Positions 16,493 to 25,164 are shown, counted from the stretch's first letter. The stretch is DNA of 64,000 nucleotides from UBA2966 sp965242505 (GCA_965242505.1 OZ251449.1:3410001-3474000), one strand, 5' to 3'. Translations and numbers: made by a program. The notes: generated from the sequence alone by a model not told the origin.

Positions 16493-16543
16493 TTCCCTCG
16501 AAGAGCGGCGTTGAAGACCGTGAAAAATTTCCTGAATTAGGGC

Positions 16544-16573
16544 TTGATTGTCTTTCGACGGGGTGGTTATAGT
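16544..16573 (+). promoter_or_regulatory. sigma70-like promoter for the yjbE-like gene
   Basis: TTGATT at 16544-16549 and TATAGT at 16568-16573 are separated by 18 bases. GGGAGG (16593-16598) lies 6 bases before the ATG at 16605. It is one of the better promoter matches in the window and follows tRNA-Arg by about 50 bases. Confidence 0.55.
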
Positions 16574-16604
16574 CCCGTCGGGTTTCAGGATTGGGAGGTT
16601 TCAG

Positions 16605-16913
16605 ATGTCCCTGAGAAAGATGACGGCAGCGGCGGTCTTGGCTGGCGCGTTCGCGATGGCGCCCGCGCTCGCATTCGGTCAGGCCCAGTACATCGGGAAG
16701 GGAGGGACTCCGGGAACGGCCTCCACGTCGGGCGCCGAGGCCGCCGCCATGGGCGGCATGACGGCCGGCGCGGTCGCGGCGGGCGTCGCCGTCGCCGCAG
16801 CCATCGCGGTGGCGATCGCTGCGGCAAGCGACGATGGCTCCTCTCCGAGTTCTCCGAGTTCTCCGAGTTCTCCGAGTTCTCCGAGTTCTCCGAGTTCTCC
16901 GAGTTCTCCGTAA
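16605..16913 (+). CDS. YjbE/GfcA-like small exported Ala/Gly/Ser-rich protein
   Basis: 102 residues from ATG 16605 with GGGAGG upstream. It has a signal peptide (MSLRKMTAAAVLAGAFAMAP, cleavage near ALAFGQA). A short region (QYIGKGGTPG) and an Ala/Gly-rich hydrophobic stretch (GAVAAGVAVAAAIAVAIAAA) follow. The C-terminal tail is SSPSSPSSP repeats, encoded by 7.7 exact copies of the 9-base unit tctccgagt (16842-16910). Size, signal peptide, Ala/Gly core and low-complexity Ser/Thr-type tail match YjbE of the yjbEFGH exopolysaccharide operon, and YjbF-, GfcC/Wza- and YjbH-like genes follow. Its function in that operon is unknown. Because the unit is 9 bases, changes in copy number keep the frame. 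Confidence 0.72.
   Translation: MSLRKMTAAAVLAGAFAMAPALAFGQAQYIGKGGTPGTASTSGAEAAAMGGMTAGAVAAGVAVAAAIAVAIAAASDDGSSPSSPSSPSSPSSPSSPSSPSSP
16842..16910 (+). repeat. 9-bp tandem repeat (tctccgagt) x 7.7
   Basis: Seven identical 9-base units plus six bases of an eighth, ending exactly at the stop codon of the yjbE-like gene. They encode Ser-Pro-Ser triplets. The perfect identity suggests recent slippage or array turnover. Confidence 0.95.
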
Positions 16914-16915
16914 GC

Positions 16916-16968
16916 TCCCCAAAAGTTTGGGGATTACTGAAGGCCGACTGGCCTCGCCAGTCGCCTTC
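16916..16968. terminator. double hairpin between convergent yjbE-like and yjbF-like genes
   Basis: The first hairpin is TCCCCAAA/TTTGGGGA (16916-16933), a perfect 8-bp stem with a 2-base loop starting 3 bases after the stop. The second (16939-16968) is a stem of about 13 bp around GACTGGC/GCCAGTC with flanking GAAGG/CCTTC. A third short hairpin (gacggc/gccgtc) lies near 17010. They probably act as a bidirectional terminator; no long T-run is present. Confidence 0.55.
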
Positions 16969-17039
16969 CGGGTTCGGTTACGAAGGAGGGGAGCGCCTCT
17001 CGACCACCGACGGCCTTCCCAGCCGTCGGGAACTTTGGG

Positions 17040-17717
17040 CTATGCGACGGCGGGTTTGAGCACCTCGATCTCGATCGGGGGAAAACTCCGCGCGATGTGC
17101 TGGACGCTCTTCCACACGAACCCGTCGAGCCTGTCGACCCAGTAGTAGTTGCGGAAAGACCAGTTCACGGCGGGCGCGGAGCTGACCTCCTCGATGAGGA
17201 TCGTGTCCAGTTCCAGTTCGACGATTTCTATCCTGGCTGCTCCCAGGGGCGTGAGCGTCGACTCGATGAGCAGGCCGTAGTGGTTGTCCTTGTCGATATC
17301 GATGGTCCGGTCGAATCCGACGGCCCCCGCCAGCCGGTGCGGGTCCTCGCCTAGCGGATCCTCGCCCAGCGAATTTGTCGCCCGGACGTTCTCCGGAAAT
17401 CCGGCCGTCGCGACGACGCGGCCATGCCTCGTCACGACGGTCGCGCGGTCCGCCGACAGCCAGTGCAGGTCCCGGCGTTCCATGCGTCCCAGAACCAGCA
17501 ACGACCTCGGTCCCCTCCCGACTTTCGCGCTGATGGAGGCATAGGGTATCCTGTCGATCAGCTGGCGGGTGATCTCGACGTCGGGATGGCCGAAAGCGAG
17601 AAAACGAACCGCTTCGTAGAAATTCCCGAGGACAGGGTTGGCTTGGCAACCGGTCGCCACCGCGGCGGCCCCGAGGGCGATGAACTGGCGGCGGCCGGTC
17701 GGCCGGTCAGGTTTCAC
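17040..17717 (-). CDS. YjbF/GfcB-like capsule/exopolysaccharide lipoprotein
   Basis: 225 residues from GTG at 17717. The N-terminus MKPDRPTGRRQFIALGAAAV resembles a Tat signal (RRQF) followed by a lipobox-like ATGC, so a membrane-anchored lipoprotein is likely. The body (FLAFGHPDVEITRQLIDRIP, LVLGRMERRDLHWLSADRAT) and the C-terminus (NYYWVDRLDGFVWKSVQHI) match the YjbF family of group-4-capsule/yjb operons. It is inverted relative to its partners: it converges on the yjbE-like gene and diverges from the SLBB gene. Its start codon is only 13 bases from that of the SLBB gene, so any promoter must lie within the neighbour's coding sequence. Confidence 0.85.
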   Translation of the reverse strand: MKPDRPTGRRQFIALGAAAVATGCQANPVLGNFYEAVRFLAFGHPDVEITRQLIDRIPYASISAKVGRGPRSLLVLGRMERRDLHWLSADRATVVTRHGRVVATAGFPENVRATNSLGEDPLGEDPHRLAGAVGFDRTIDIDKDNHYGLLIESTLTPLGAARIEIVELELDTILIEEVSSAPAVNWSFRNYYWVDRLDGFVWKSVQHIARSFPPIEIEVLKPAVA

Positions 17718-17730
17718 AAGGAGGTCTCCG
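17718..17730. promoter_or_regulatory. overlapping Shine-Dalgarno sequences of two divergent genes
   Basis: AAGGAGGT (17718-17725) is a strong ribosome binding site 5 bases before TTG 17731 on the plus strand. The complement of the same block gives GGAGACC before GTG 17717 on the minus strand. Thirteen bases therefore serve both starts. This decides the unusual TTG start of the SLBB protein. Confidence 0.7.
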
Positions 17731-20718
17731 TTGTCGTCGTTTCGTGAAGCGTCACGCCATCGGGCGTTCGAGGTCCTGGCGTTCGTCGGCGTCCGGGCCG
17801 CCATGGCGGTTCTCGCGCTGCTCGTGTTCCGGGGACCGGCGGCGCATGCCCAACTGGAGAACCCGGGTGGGCTGATGAGCATACTCGACCAACTTCTGAT
17901 GCTACAGCAACAGGTCCCGGGTCTGGGCGCGCAACAGATGCTGGGAGAAGAGGAGGTCATCTCTCCTCTTGACGCCGCGAGGCAAGGGCAAGGGACGCGT
18001 CGCTTCGGGTTCGACCCCCGGACCGGATTGGGCAGGGGCGCCCGGTTCGGAGCGCCGACAGGGTTTCCCGTCCCGCCCAGACTCCATCCGGGCGAGCGGC
18101 TGCTGATCGAGAAGTTCTGCCGCCAGACGCTCGGCGAGGAGGAAAGGCCCCTCTTCGTGCTGATCGAAGAGTTCTCGCCACTCGAGAGGGACTATTGCCT
18201 CCGCGTCCGGATGCCGCTGTTCCAGTTCGGCTACGACGCGTTGAACGCGGCCGACGTTCCTCCGGAGCTCAGATTCGGCGCGATCCAGGACAACTACGTC
18301 CTGGGCGTCGGCGACGACCTTCTCGTGACGCTCCACGGACGGACGGCCAGGACGATGCGGACGCGGGTCGACCGGGAAGGCCGCCTCATTCTTCAGGGCC
18401 TCGAGCCGATATCGGCCGCCGGACGGACGTTCGGGGAAGTGAGGGGTGAAATCGAGGCCCTCGTATCGAGGGCGTTCGTCGGCGCCGACGTGTTCGTCTC
18501 GGTGGGGAACGTTCGTCGGACGTCGATCGCGGTCGTCGGCGAGGTGCGCCGCGCGGGCATTCATCAACTTACGGGCCTGTCGACCGTTCTCGATGCCCTG
18601 GCGATGGCGGGAGGCGTCAAGAAGACCGGAAGCCTCCGGCGTGTCCACGTCGTCCGGGGCGACGAAGTCTTCTGGGTCGATCTTTACGATCTCCTCTACA
18701 CCAACGGCGCCGCTTACGACCTGACCGTTTTCGAAGGCGACCGCATCGTCGTCCCCACGATCGGCGCGACGGTCGCGGTCGGGGGACAAGCCAAACGTCC
18801 CGGCATCTACGAGCTTCCGGAAGGCCGGGATTCCGTATCCGTCCCGGAGGCCCTGGCGCTGGCGGGAGGGCCGCTCAGACCCAGGGGAAACCGCGTGCTC
18901 AGGATCACCCTCGACGTTCAGGGACGCCAACAGGTCCTGGAGGGCGGCATCGGGGACGGAGTCGCCTCGGACGGCGACATCGTCGTCGTCAACAGGGCGG
19001 AAGACGTCCAGGTGGGGAGCGTCACGCTGGCCGGCCACGTTCGCGTCCCCGGCCGCAGGTCGCTCGCTTCCGCGCCGACGTTGCAGGCGCTGCTGGGCGG
19101 CGCCGGAAATCTGGCGGACGATCCCTACCTGCTGTTCAGCGTGTTGCAGACGACGGATCCGGACACCCTGGCGCACAGGCTCTTCCCCGTCGATCTGCAG
19201 GAGGTCGTCGACGGTCGCCGGGACCATGCCTTGCGCGATGGCGATCGGCTGATCGTTCTGGGGGCGGACGACGTCCGGTATCTGATGTCCGACGACGTCC
19301 AGAAAACCGTTCAACTGGCCCGGGCCCTCCAGATCGACGAGGCGTCCGGCCTCTCTTCCGCGGAACGCGCCCCGGAACCGGACCGGAAGGGCCAGGCGCC
19401 GACGCCGAGGCCGTTGTCGGAAGTTCAAACCCTCCTGTCCCGGTTCAATCTCGGAATCGGATCGTCCGGAAGGGAGGCGCGGGGGGACGAGGAAGAGAAG
19501 GATCGAGACGATGCCGCCCGGGCGGCGTCGTTCCCCTGCCGCGGCCTTCAGGCGTTGGCGGCGGTCATCGCCACGACGAGGTCCGGCCGGTTCGTCGACG
19601 CGGCGCGCGGCGCGGGCGCGGCCCAACCGTCTCCGCCGGTGAACCCCCTGCCGTGCCCCGAGGTCTACGACCGTTATCCGGACCTGTTGCCGTTCGTGCT
19701 CGAGCACGTGGTCTCGGTCGACGGAGAAATCAGGACTCCCGGCATCTATCCGATCGCGCGGCGGACTTCGTTGCGGTCGCTGATCGGCGTTACCGGCGGA
19801 CTGACCCGTAAGGCGGACCTCACCCAGGTCGAAGTCACGCAGCTCGCCTCCGATTCGCCCGACCGTCCGGCCGCCGTCGAGCGGCGCATGCTCGACGTGG
19901 ATCGAACGGGAACCGGGAACGTCATGGCGAGCCCCGGCGACGTCATCCGGTTCAATCGCGTGTCCGCATTCACGGACCGCGACGACGGTCCCGTCCTGCT
20001 CTCGGGCGAATTCATCCGACCGGGGTTGTACGACATCCGCCGCGGCGAACGCCTGTCGGAAGTCATTGCCCGCGCGGGGGGCGTGACGCCGCAGGCCTAT
20101 CCGTATGGAGCCGTGTTCACGCGAGAACGCATCAGACGGGCGCAGCAATCGGGATTGCAGCGCGTCGCTCGGGAGCTGCGGGCCAGCGCAGCCTATGCGG
20201 CGGCCAAGAAAGGGGCCAACGCCGCGGCCCTGGGGGTCCTGCAGGAACTGATCCGGGATCTGACGTCGACCGAAGTCGTCGGGCGCATGGTCATCGAGGC
20301 GGATCCCACGGTGCTCCGCGCCCGGGCGGAACTGGACGTCGTGCTGGAGCCGGGCGACCGGCTGTTCATGCCGAAGCGCCCGAACTCCGTGCTCGTGATC
20401 GGGGACGTGCTCAACCCCGGCGCGTTGCAGTTCGTCTCGGGAAACGGCGCGCGCTCCTACATCCGGCAGGCCGGAGGTCTTCAGCGGTCCGCGGACCGGG
20501 ACGGCGTATTCGTCGTCTACCCCGACGGCGCCGCCCAACCGATGTCCCTCGGCATGTGGAACTACAGTCCGGTCCAGGTTCCGCCCGGCAGCGCCATCGT
20601 CGTTCCCAAGAACCCCGCGCCGTTCGACGCCCTTTCGTTCACCACGAGTCTGGCGCAAGTGCTCAGCCAGTTCGCCATCACCGCGGCCTCGATCGCGGTA
20701 ATCGGCGACGACGACTGA
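17731..20718 (+). CDS. multi-SLBB polysaccharide export protein (Wza/GfcC-like)
   Basis: 995 residues from TTG 17731, chosen for the perfect ribosome binding site and an immediate signal peptide (hydrophobic core AAMAVLALLVF, cleavage near AHAQ). A Poly_export domain (about residues 195-270, YVLGVGDDLLVTLHG) is followed by repeated SLBB folds. These can be read from VVGEVRRAGIHQL, VGGQAKRPGIYEL, LAGHVRVPGRRSL, VDGEIRTPGIYPI, LSGEFIRPGLYDI and VIGDVLNPGALQF. The protein ends with a hydrophobic segment (FAITAASIAVIG). Such proteins form or gate the periplasmic and outer-membrane export channel for exopolysaccharide. The length (about 2.5 times Wza) reflects extra SLBB modules. It diverges from yjbF and precedes yjbH. 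Confidence 0.88.
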   Translation: MSSFREASRHRAFEVLAFVGVRAAMAVLALLVFRGPAAHAQLENPGGLMSILDQLLMLQQQVPGLGAQQMLGEEEVISPLDAARQGQGTRRFGFDPRTGLGRGARFGAPTGFPVPPRLHPGERLLIEKFCRQTLGEEERPLFVLIEEFSPLERDYCLRVRMPLFQFGYDALNAADVPPELRFGAIQDNYVLGVGDDLLVTLHGRTARTMRTRVDREGRLILQGLEPISAAGRTFGEVRGEIEALVSRAFVGADVFVSVGNVRRTSIAVVGEVRRAGIHQLTGLSTVLDALAMAGGVKKTGSLRRVHVVRGDEVFWVDLYDLLYTNGAAYDLTVFEGDRIVVPTIGATVAVGGQAKRPGIYELPEGRDSVSVPEALALAGGPLRPRGNRVLRITLDVQGRQQVLEGGIGDGVASDGDIVVVNRAEDVQVGSVTLAGHVRVPGRRSLASAPTLQALLGGAGNLADDPYLLFSVLQTTDPDTLAHRLFPVDLQEVVDGRRDHALRDGDRLIVLGADDVRYLMSDDVQKTVQLARALQIDEASGLSSAERAPEPDRKGQAPTPRPLSEVQTLLSRFNLGIGSSGREARGDEEEKDRDDAARAASFPCRGLQALAAVIATTRSGRFVDAARGAGAAQPSPPVNPLPCPEVYDRYPDLLPFVLEHVVSVDGEIRTPGIYPIARRTSLRSLIGVTGGLTRKADLTQVEVTQLASDSPDRPAAVERRMLDVDRTGTGNVMASPGDVIRFNRVSAFTDRDDGPVLLSGEFIRPGLYDIRRGERLSEVIARAGGVTPQAYPYGAVFTRERIRRAQQSGLQRVARELRASAAYAAAKKGANAAALGVLQELIRDLTSTEVVGRMVIEADPTVLRARAELDVVLEPGDRLFMPKRPNSVLVIGDVLNPGALQFVSGNGARSYIRQAGGLQRSADRDGVFVVYPDGAAQPMSLGMWNYSPVQVPPGSAIVVPKNPAPFDALSFTTSLAQVLSQFAITAASIAVIGDDD

Positions 20719-20761
20719 CCCGGCCCCCTTTCGCCGGGTCCGTCCGGATCGCCGTTGGCGC

Positions 20762-20985
20762 CGCATTTCTCATACCGGTGGAGGATCGAGGAGTGCGCGG
20801 CGTTGCGGGACTGCGATCCACCCCCCTCCCAACCTCCCCCCTGTCAGGGGGGAGGAGTGTGAAAAGGGGATCCGCACACTTCGCGCACCTTCCCGTCGCC
20901 CCTCTTCTCCCTCCCCTTGGCAGGGGGAGGGTCGGGGTGGGGGTCGCGCCAGCGGGGAGGAGCGCGAACGGACCCTGCGGCGGCG
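20762..20985. repeat. mosaic palindromic repeat, copy 7 (between SLBB and yjbH genes)
   Basis: A full-length composite: gcatttctcataccggtgga, the gtgcgcggcgttgcgggact core, the CCCCTGTCAGGGGGG palindrome, the G4 module at 20923-20943 and the tail gcgcgaacggaccctgcggc. It fills nearly the whole gap and ends about 12 bases before the yjbH start, so the leader of that gene is repeat-derived. Confidence 0.9.
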
Positions 20986-20996
20986 CCCGTCGCCGA

Positions 20997-23663
20997 ATGT
21001 TCCATCCGGCGCGGAGCTTGCTGTTCGCGTCCTGCATCGCGGCGGCGTTGGCGGCGCCATACGCCCGCTCGGCCGCGGAGCCCGAGCCGAAGGACGAGCG
21101 CTACGTCTCGATGAACGATTTCGGCGGGGTCGGGCTGCTGCAAACGCGGACGGCGCGGTTCGGCCCGGACGGACTGCTGGACGTCGGGGGCAGTTTCGTC
21201 GATCGGTACTTTCGTTACTACGTCACCTTGCATGCGCTGCCCTGGCTGGAAGGCACCTTCCGCTACACGGACATTCGCAACCGGTTCGCTGGCGGCCACT
21301 CGTACAAGGACAAGGGAGCGGACATCAAGGTTCGCCTGGTCGAAGAGCGGCGGCTGATCCCGCAGATCGCCGTCGGCCTTCAGGACGGATTGGGAACCGG
21401 CCTCTTCGATGGAGAGTACGTGGTGGCCAGCAAGCGCTTCCTCGACCTGGACCTGTCCTTCGGGATCGCCTGGGGATACCTGGCGCACGGAGGAAGCTGG
21501 CGCAATCCTCTCATCGACGTCTGGAGCGGATTCGCGGATCGGACCGAGAACCGCGCGGGCGGGGGCCGCCCGTCGCTCAAGTCCTATTTTTCCGGCGCGA
21601 CGGTCGCCCCGTTTTTCGGCGTCGAGTACCGGACCCCCATGGACGGCCTCACCCTGAAGCTCGAATACGAAGGAAACGACTACCGCGACGAGCCTCTGGG
21701 GAACGCGTTCGAGGCCTCGACGCCCCTGAATTTCGGATTCAACTATCGGCCCTTTCCGTGGTTCGACGTATCTCTCGCCTATGAGCGCGGGAACTCCATC
21801 ATGTCACGTCTGTCGCTGAGGCACGCGCTCCACGACCCGGGGGTACCGAAGTTCGATCCGCCGCCGCCGGTGGTCAGGATCCGCCCGCGCGGCATCGCGC
21901 GGATACCCCCGGCGGAACCGCCGGAGGATCCGGAAACCGCGACCGGACCGGGTTCCGGGCAAGGGCCGGACCCCTCCGCGGGCCGTCGCGTGGAGGCGGA
22001 TTCGCCGATCGCCGAGTCGGTCGATGGAGTGTTCGTTTCTCTCGAGCGGGCCGGGTTCGACGTTCGAGGGATCGAGCTGACGCACGAGGAAGCCCGGGTC
22101 ATCGTCGGGAACGACCTTGGCGGGGACGTGGCGGGGATCGCGGATCGCGTCGCCGGGGAACTCGCCGAGCGCCTGCCCATGCCCATCGAGAGGGTGACGT
22201 TCTCGGGCGTCGACGCGAGCCATGATCGGATCACCGTTCGCGTCGCCTCGGCGGCGGGCCCGGGACCGGACGCGCCCGTCGGGGCTGCCCGAGCAACGGC
22301 CGGGGGGCGAGCGGGATTCGGCGAGGTCGAGCGGGATTCGGCGGGATCGAGCGGGACGGCGGAAACCGCGGCGGCCCGGGATGATGACGCCCCTGACGTG
22401 ACGAGCGGCCGGGAGCCGTCCGAAACCGCGCGACCGCCGCTGTCCGGGGACGACCGGGAGAGGATCGCCGCGACCCTGTTCGAGGAACTCGCGAAGGAGG
22501 AGATACTCGGGGAAGCGCTCCAGATCGCCGGCCGTTCCGCCGTCGTCTACACCGCGTCCGGCAGGTTCCGGCAATTCGCGAGGAACGTCGGCCGGACGCT
22601 GCGGGTGGCCGCCAACGTCCTCCCCGATTCCATCGAGGAACTGACCGTCGCGAGCCTGCGCAAGGGGATCGAGACGAATCGCGTCAAGGTCTGGCGCAAG
22701 GATCTGGAGGACGCCGCGCATGGCCTCGGCAGCCCCGAGGAGGTGTGGGCTCGCGCGGAGGTCCTTCCGGGCCGGCCCGGCCGCCCGCGGGACGCCATCG
22801 TCAATCCCGACCGATACCCTCTGCTCTCCTGGGGCATCGGCCCGGGTTTCCGTCAGTACATCGGAGGGCATGAGGAGTTCATTCTTTATCAGTTCCTCGC
22901 GCGCGCGAACGCCGAGCTGGACGTTCTGCCGGGCCTCACCATCGGCGCCGCGTACGGCCAGAACGTCTACAGCCAGTTCGGCAAGATCCGGGCGGAGTCC
23001 GACAGCGTCCTGCCCCGCGTCAGGAGCGACATCAAGGAATATCTCCAGCACGGCGAGAGCGGCCTCGTCCGCTTGCAGGCCGACTACGTGTTTTCTCCCT
23101 TGAGGGAGGTGTACACGCGGCTGTCCGCGGGCCTGTTCGAGGAGATGTTCGGAGGGGTGAGCGGGGAGGTCCTGTACCGGCCCTTCGCGTCCCGGCTGGC
23201 GCTGGGCGCGGAATGGAACTGGGTCCGGCAACGGGATTTCGACGCGTCCCTGAAGTTCCGCGACTACGACGTCGGCACCGGGCACTTCAGCGTCTACTAC
23301 CAATGGCCCTGGTACGACGTCCTGTCGATCGTGAACGTCGGCAGGTATCTCGCGCGGGACGACGGAGCGACCTTCAACCTCTCGCGGGAGTTCGACAGCG
23401 GCGCGCGCATGGGCGCGTGGTTCACGCTCACGGACGTGTCGGCGGAGGAGTTCGGCGAAGGCAGCTTCGACAAGGGGTTCTTCATAAACGTTCCCTTCGA
23501 TCTGCTCCTCCCGCGGTCGACGACGAGTTCGGGACATATCGCCTATCGTCCGCTCACCAGGGACGGCGGCCAGATGGTCCACGTCTCGAACCGCCTGTAC
23601 GACCGAACCGGCGCCGCCAGCCTGAACACGGTCGCCAGGGACTGGGATCGTCTCATGGATTGA
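20997..23663 (+). CDS. YjbH/GfcD-like outer-membrane exopolysaccharide protein
   Basis: 888 residues from ATG 20997 with a signal peptide (LLFASCIAAALAAPYARSAA). The YjbH-type beginning is RYVSMNDFGGVGLLQTRTAR. TLHALPWLEGTFRYTDIRNR and DIKVRLVEERRLIPQIAVGL follow. The C-terminus (FNLSREFDSGARMGAWFTLT, INVPFDLLLP, GGQMVHVSNRLYD) is also typical of this beta-barrel family. A low-complexity linker (about residues 285-490, rich in Pro, Glu, Gly and Asp) separates the two halves. YjbH-family proteins act in the outer membrane during exopolysaccharide secretion. No ribosome binding site stands close to the ATG; the upstream leader is repeat DNA. Confidence 0.88.
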   Translation: MFHPARSLLFASCIAAALAAPYARSAAEPEPKDERYVSMNDFGGVGLLQTRTARFGPDGLLDVGGSFVDRYFRYYVTLHALPWLEGTFRYTDIRNRFAGGHSYKDKGADIKVRLVEERRLIPQIAVGLQDGLGTGLFDGEYVVASKRFLDLDLSFGIAWGYLAHGGSWRNPLIDVWSGFADRTENRAGGGRPSLKSYFSGATVAPFFGVEYRTPMDGLTLKLEYEGNDYRDEPLGNAFEASTPLNFGFNYRPFPWFDVSLAYERGNSIMSRLSLRHALHDPGVPKFDPPPPVVRIRPRGIARIPPAEPPEDPETATGPGSGQGPDPSAGRRVEADSPIAESVDGVFVSLERAGFDVRGIELTHEEARVIVGNDLGGDVAGIADRVAGELAERLPMPIERVTFSGVDASHDRITVRVASAAGPGPDAPVGAARATAGGRAGFGEVERDSAGSSGTAETAAARDDDAPDVTSGREPSETARPPLSGDDRERIAATLFEELAKEEILGEALQIAGRSAVVYTASGRFRQFARNVGRTLRVAANVLPDSIEELTVASLRKGIETNRVKVWRKDLEDAAHGLGSPEEVWARAEVLPGRPGRPRDAIVNPDRYPLLSWGIGPGFRQYIGGHEEFILYQFLARANAELDVLPGLTIGAAYGQNVYSQFGKIRAESDSVLPRVRSDIKEYLQHGESGLVRLQADYVFSPLREVYTRLSAGLFEEMFGGVSGEVLYRPFASRLALGAEWNWVRQRDFDASLKFRDYDVGTGHFSVYYQWPWYDVLSIVNVGRYLARDDGATFNLSREFDSGARMGAWFTLTDVSAEEFGEGSFDKGFFINVPFDLLLPRSTTSSGHIAYRPLTRDGGQMVHVSNRLYDRTGAASLNTVARDWDRLMD

Positions 23664-23687
23664 GGCGCCGGAAGATCGGCCTGTCCT

Positions 23688-23896
23688 GGTTCAGATACAT
23701 GCGAGACACGACCCATCGGGTTGGTCGGTATCCGGCCTCGCCATGGCCGGAAGCCTGCTTACGGCCATGGTCGCCCTCGGAGCCGTTGGGAGCGGTGGGT
23801 CACCCGAAGGGCCGGAGCGGAGCGGAGGAGCCGCGAAGCGGCTTGACGCGCCGTTCCCAACGGCCTGCGCGGCGTCTCATATGCATTGAACGAGGA
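23688..23896. repeat. 209-bp element with terminal inverted repeats
   Basis: Imperfect inverted ends gttcagatacatgcgagaca and gtctcatatgcattgaac bracket about 200 bases. Inside, ccgttgggagcgg (23783-23795) and ccgttcccaacgg (23851-23863) form another long inverted pair. The same ends bracket the repeat copy at 59084-59306. No coding sequence; a MITE-like origin is possible. Confidence 0.5.
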
Positions 23897-24035
23897 CATT
23901 GGCTTTGATCATTCCGAACGGCGGGGTATGGTGCGGGTGCGCCTCCCCTTCCTTTCATCCTTATCCGGCAACGCATGGATCAGGTGACCCAGAGGTCGGC
24001 AAGACCCGCGGACGTCCCGCCGCCCGCCCGTCGGG

Positions 24036-24194
24036 ATGCGCTTCGACGCGGCCCGGTTTCAGGCCGGCGATGGCAAGGACGTGGTGTTCCGGGATCGCGA
24101 CTTGCCCGGAGTCGGCCTCGGTGTCGTCGTCACGCCGGTCGACCGGTCCCAAAGGATTGACGTGAGCGATGGAACGGGCCTGGATCCAGCGTAA
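24036..24194 (+). pseudogene. possible phage-integrase N-terminal remnant
   Basis: A 52-residue frame whose middle (GKDVVFRDRDLPGVGLGV) resembles the arm-binding start of tyrosine integrases (D-x-x-L-P-G-F-G-V pattern). The rest of an integrase is absent. Weak evidence; it may be chance in GC-rich DNA. If real, it marks an old integration just upstream of the AT-rich insert. Confidence 0.25.
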
Positions 24195-24285
24195 ACACGA
24201 GCTGCTCCTGCGCGGGCGAATCGTCGAATCGTTCAGCGTGGGGAAGATGGTGGTCAGAGCCGAAGCCGTCGTCGTTGGTGAATAA
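24169..24285 (+). CDS. short ORF abutting the Wzz-like gene (unknown)
   Basis: 38 residues (starting MERAWIQRKHELLLRGRIVE), with TAA at 24283-24285 directly followed by the ATG of the next gene. No family recognised. It may be a remnant or a leader that couples translation of the Wzz-like gene, which lacks a clear ribosome binding site of its own. Confidence 0.25.
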   Translation: MERAWIQRKHELLLRGRIVESFSVGKMVVRAEAVVVGE

Positions 24286-25161
24286 ATGACATCCCCTCAA
24301 ATGGAGATTTTTTCAGTGGATGACAGGGACTTTCGCCCTATCGACGTGCTGTTCTGGTTTTATCGGTACAAGGTTTATCTGGGAGTCTGCGCAATCGTCG
24401 GAGCGATATTTGCCGCAGGCTATGCGATGATTATCCCAAAGGACTATCATGCAATCAGTATTTTGCGGTTGAATGAGATCATCTCCGATGGAAATATCCT
24501 AGGTGGCGGGATAGCCGGTTCTTCCAACTCTCTGGAACTTATACGAGATGTGATAGGTGGTAGAGGGAGAGGAAATGAAACCGCGGTGACGCTTGCCTAT
24601 ATGAAGTCTCCGGGGTTTGCCCGCTCGTTCATCGAGACATATAGTCTCTTGCCTGACCTCTATCCGAAACTGTGGGACGCGCCCAGAAAAATCTGGAAAG
24701 AGCCGCCTCCTTCCCTCGATCATGCCGTCGGCATATTTCGTGATCGTGTCTTGCTGAACGATCTGGACGATGGGCTCCTTCAACTTGAGGTGGTTTGGAG
24801 CAGCTCCGAGCGTGCGCTATCTATCGCGAACTTGTTACTCAAATCGATCAACGATATCAGGAAACGGCAAATCATATCGAAATCCACCGCGCATCTGGAA
24901 TATCTCGAATCACGAATCAAGCGCGAGCCCATACAAGAAATGCGCACGACGATAGCCGCATTGGCGAGCAATGAGCTCACCAAAATCATGCTGGCTCAGG
25001 GAAGCGAGGAATTCGCGCTGCAGGTCGTCGATCCTCCATATGCTCCCGAACAGCCCATATGGCCGCGTCCCAGACTGTTCGCTCTCCTCGGCGCCATATT
25101 CGGATTCGTCGTTTCGGCCCTTCTCTTACGGTTGATCCAATCATTACGCAGTGCTCGCTAG
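24286..25161 (+). CDS. Wzz-type polysaccharide chain-length determinant
   Basis: 291 residues. Two membrane helices bracket a periplasmic domain: residues about 29-50 (VYLGVCAIVGAIFAAGYAMI) and about 262-285 (LFALLGAIFGFVVSALLLRL). The proline-rich segment before the second helix (PPYAPEQPIWPRPRLF) is typical of Wzz/PCP co-polymerases, as is the N-terminal RPIDVLFWFYRYK. The central part has coiled-coil propensity (HLEYLESRIKREPIQEMRTT). No tyrosine-kinase domain is attached. Base composition is visibly more AT-rich than the flanks, suggesting acquisition from another lineage. Confidence 0.82.
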   Translation: MTSPQMEIFSVDDRDFRPIDVLFWFYRYKVYLGVCAIVGAIFAAGYAMIIPKDYHAISILRLNEIISDGNILGGGIAGSSNSLELIRDVIGGRGRGNETAVTLAYMKSPGFARSFIETYSLLPDLYPKLWDAPRKIWKEPPPSLDHAVGIFRDRVLLNDLDDGLLQLEVVWSSSERALSIANLLLKSINDIRKRQIISKSTAHLEYLESRIKREPIQEMRTTIAALASNELTKIMLAQGSEEFALQVVDPPYAPEQPIWPRPRLFALLGAIFGFVVSALLLRLIQSLRSAR

Positions 25162-25164
25162 CAT

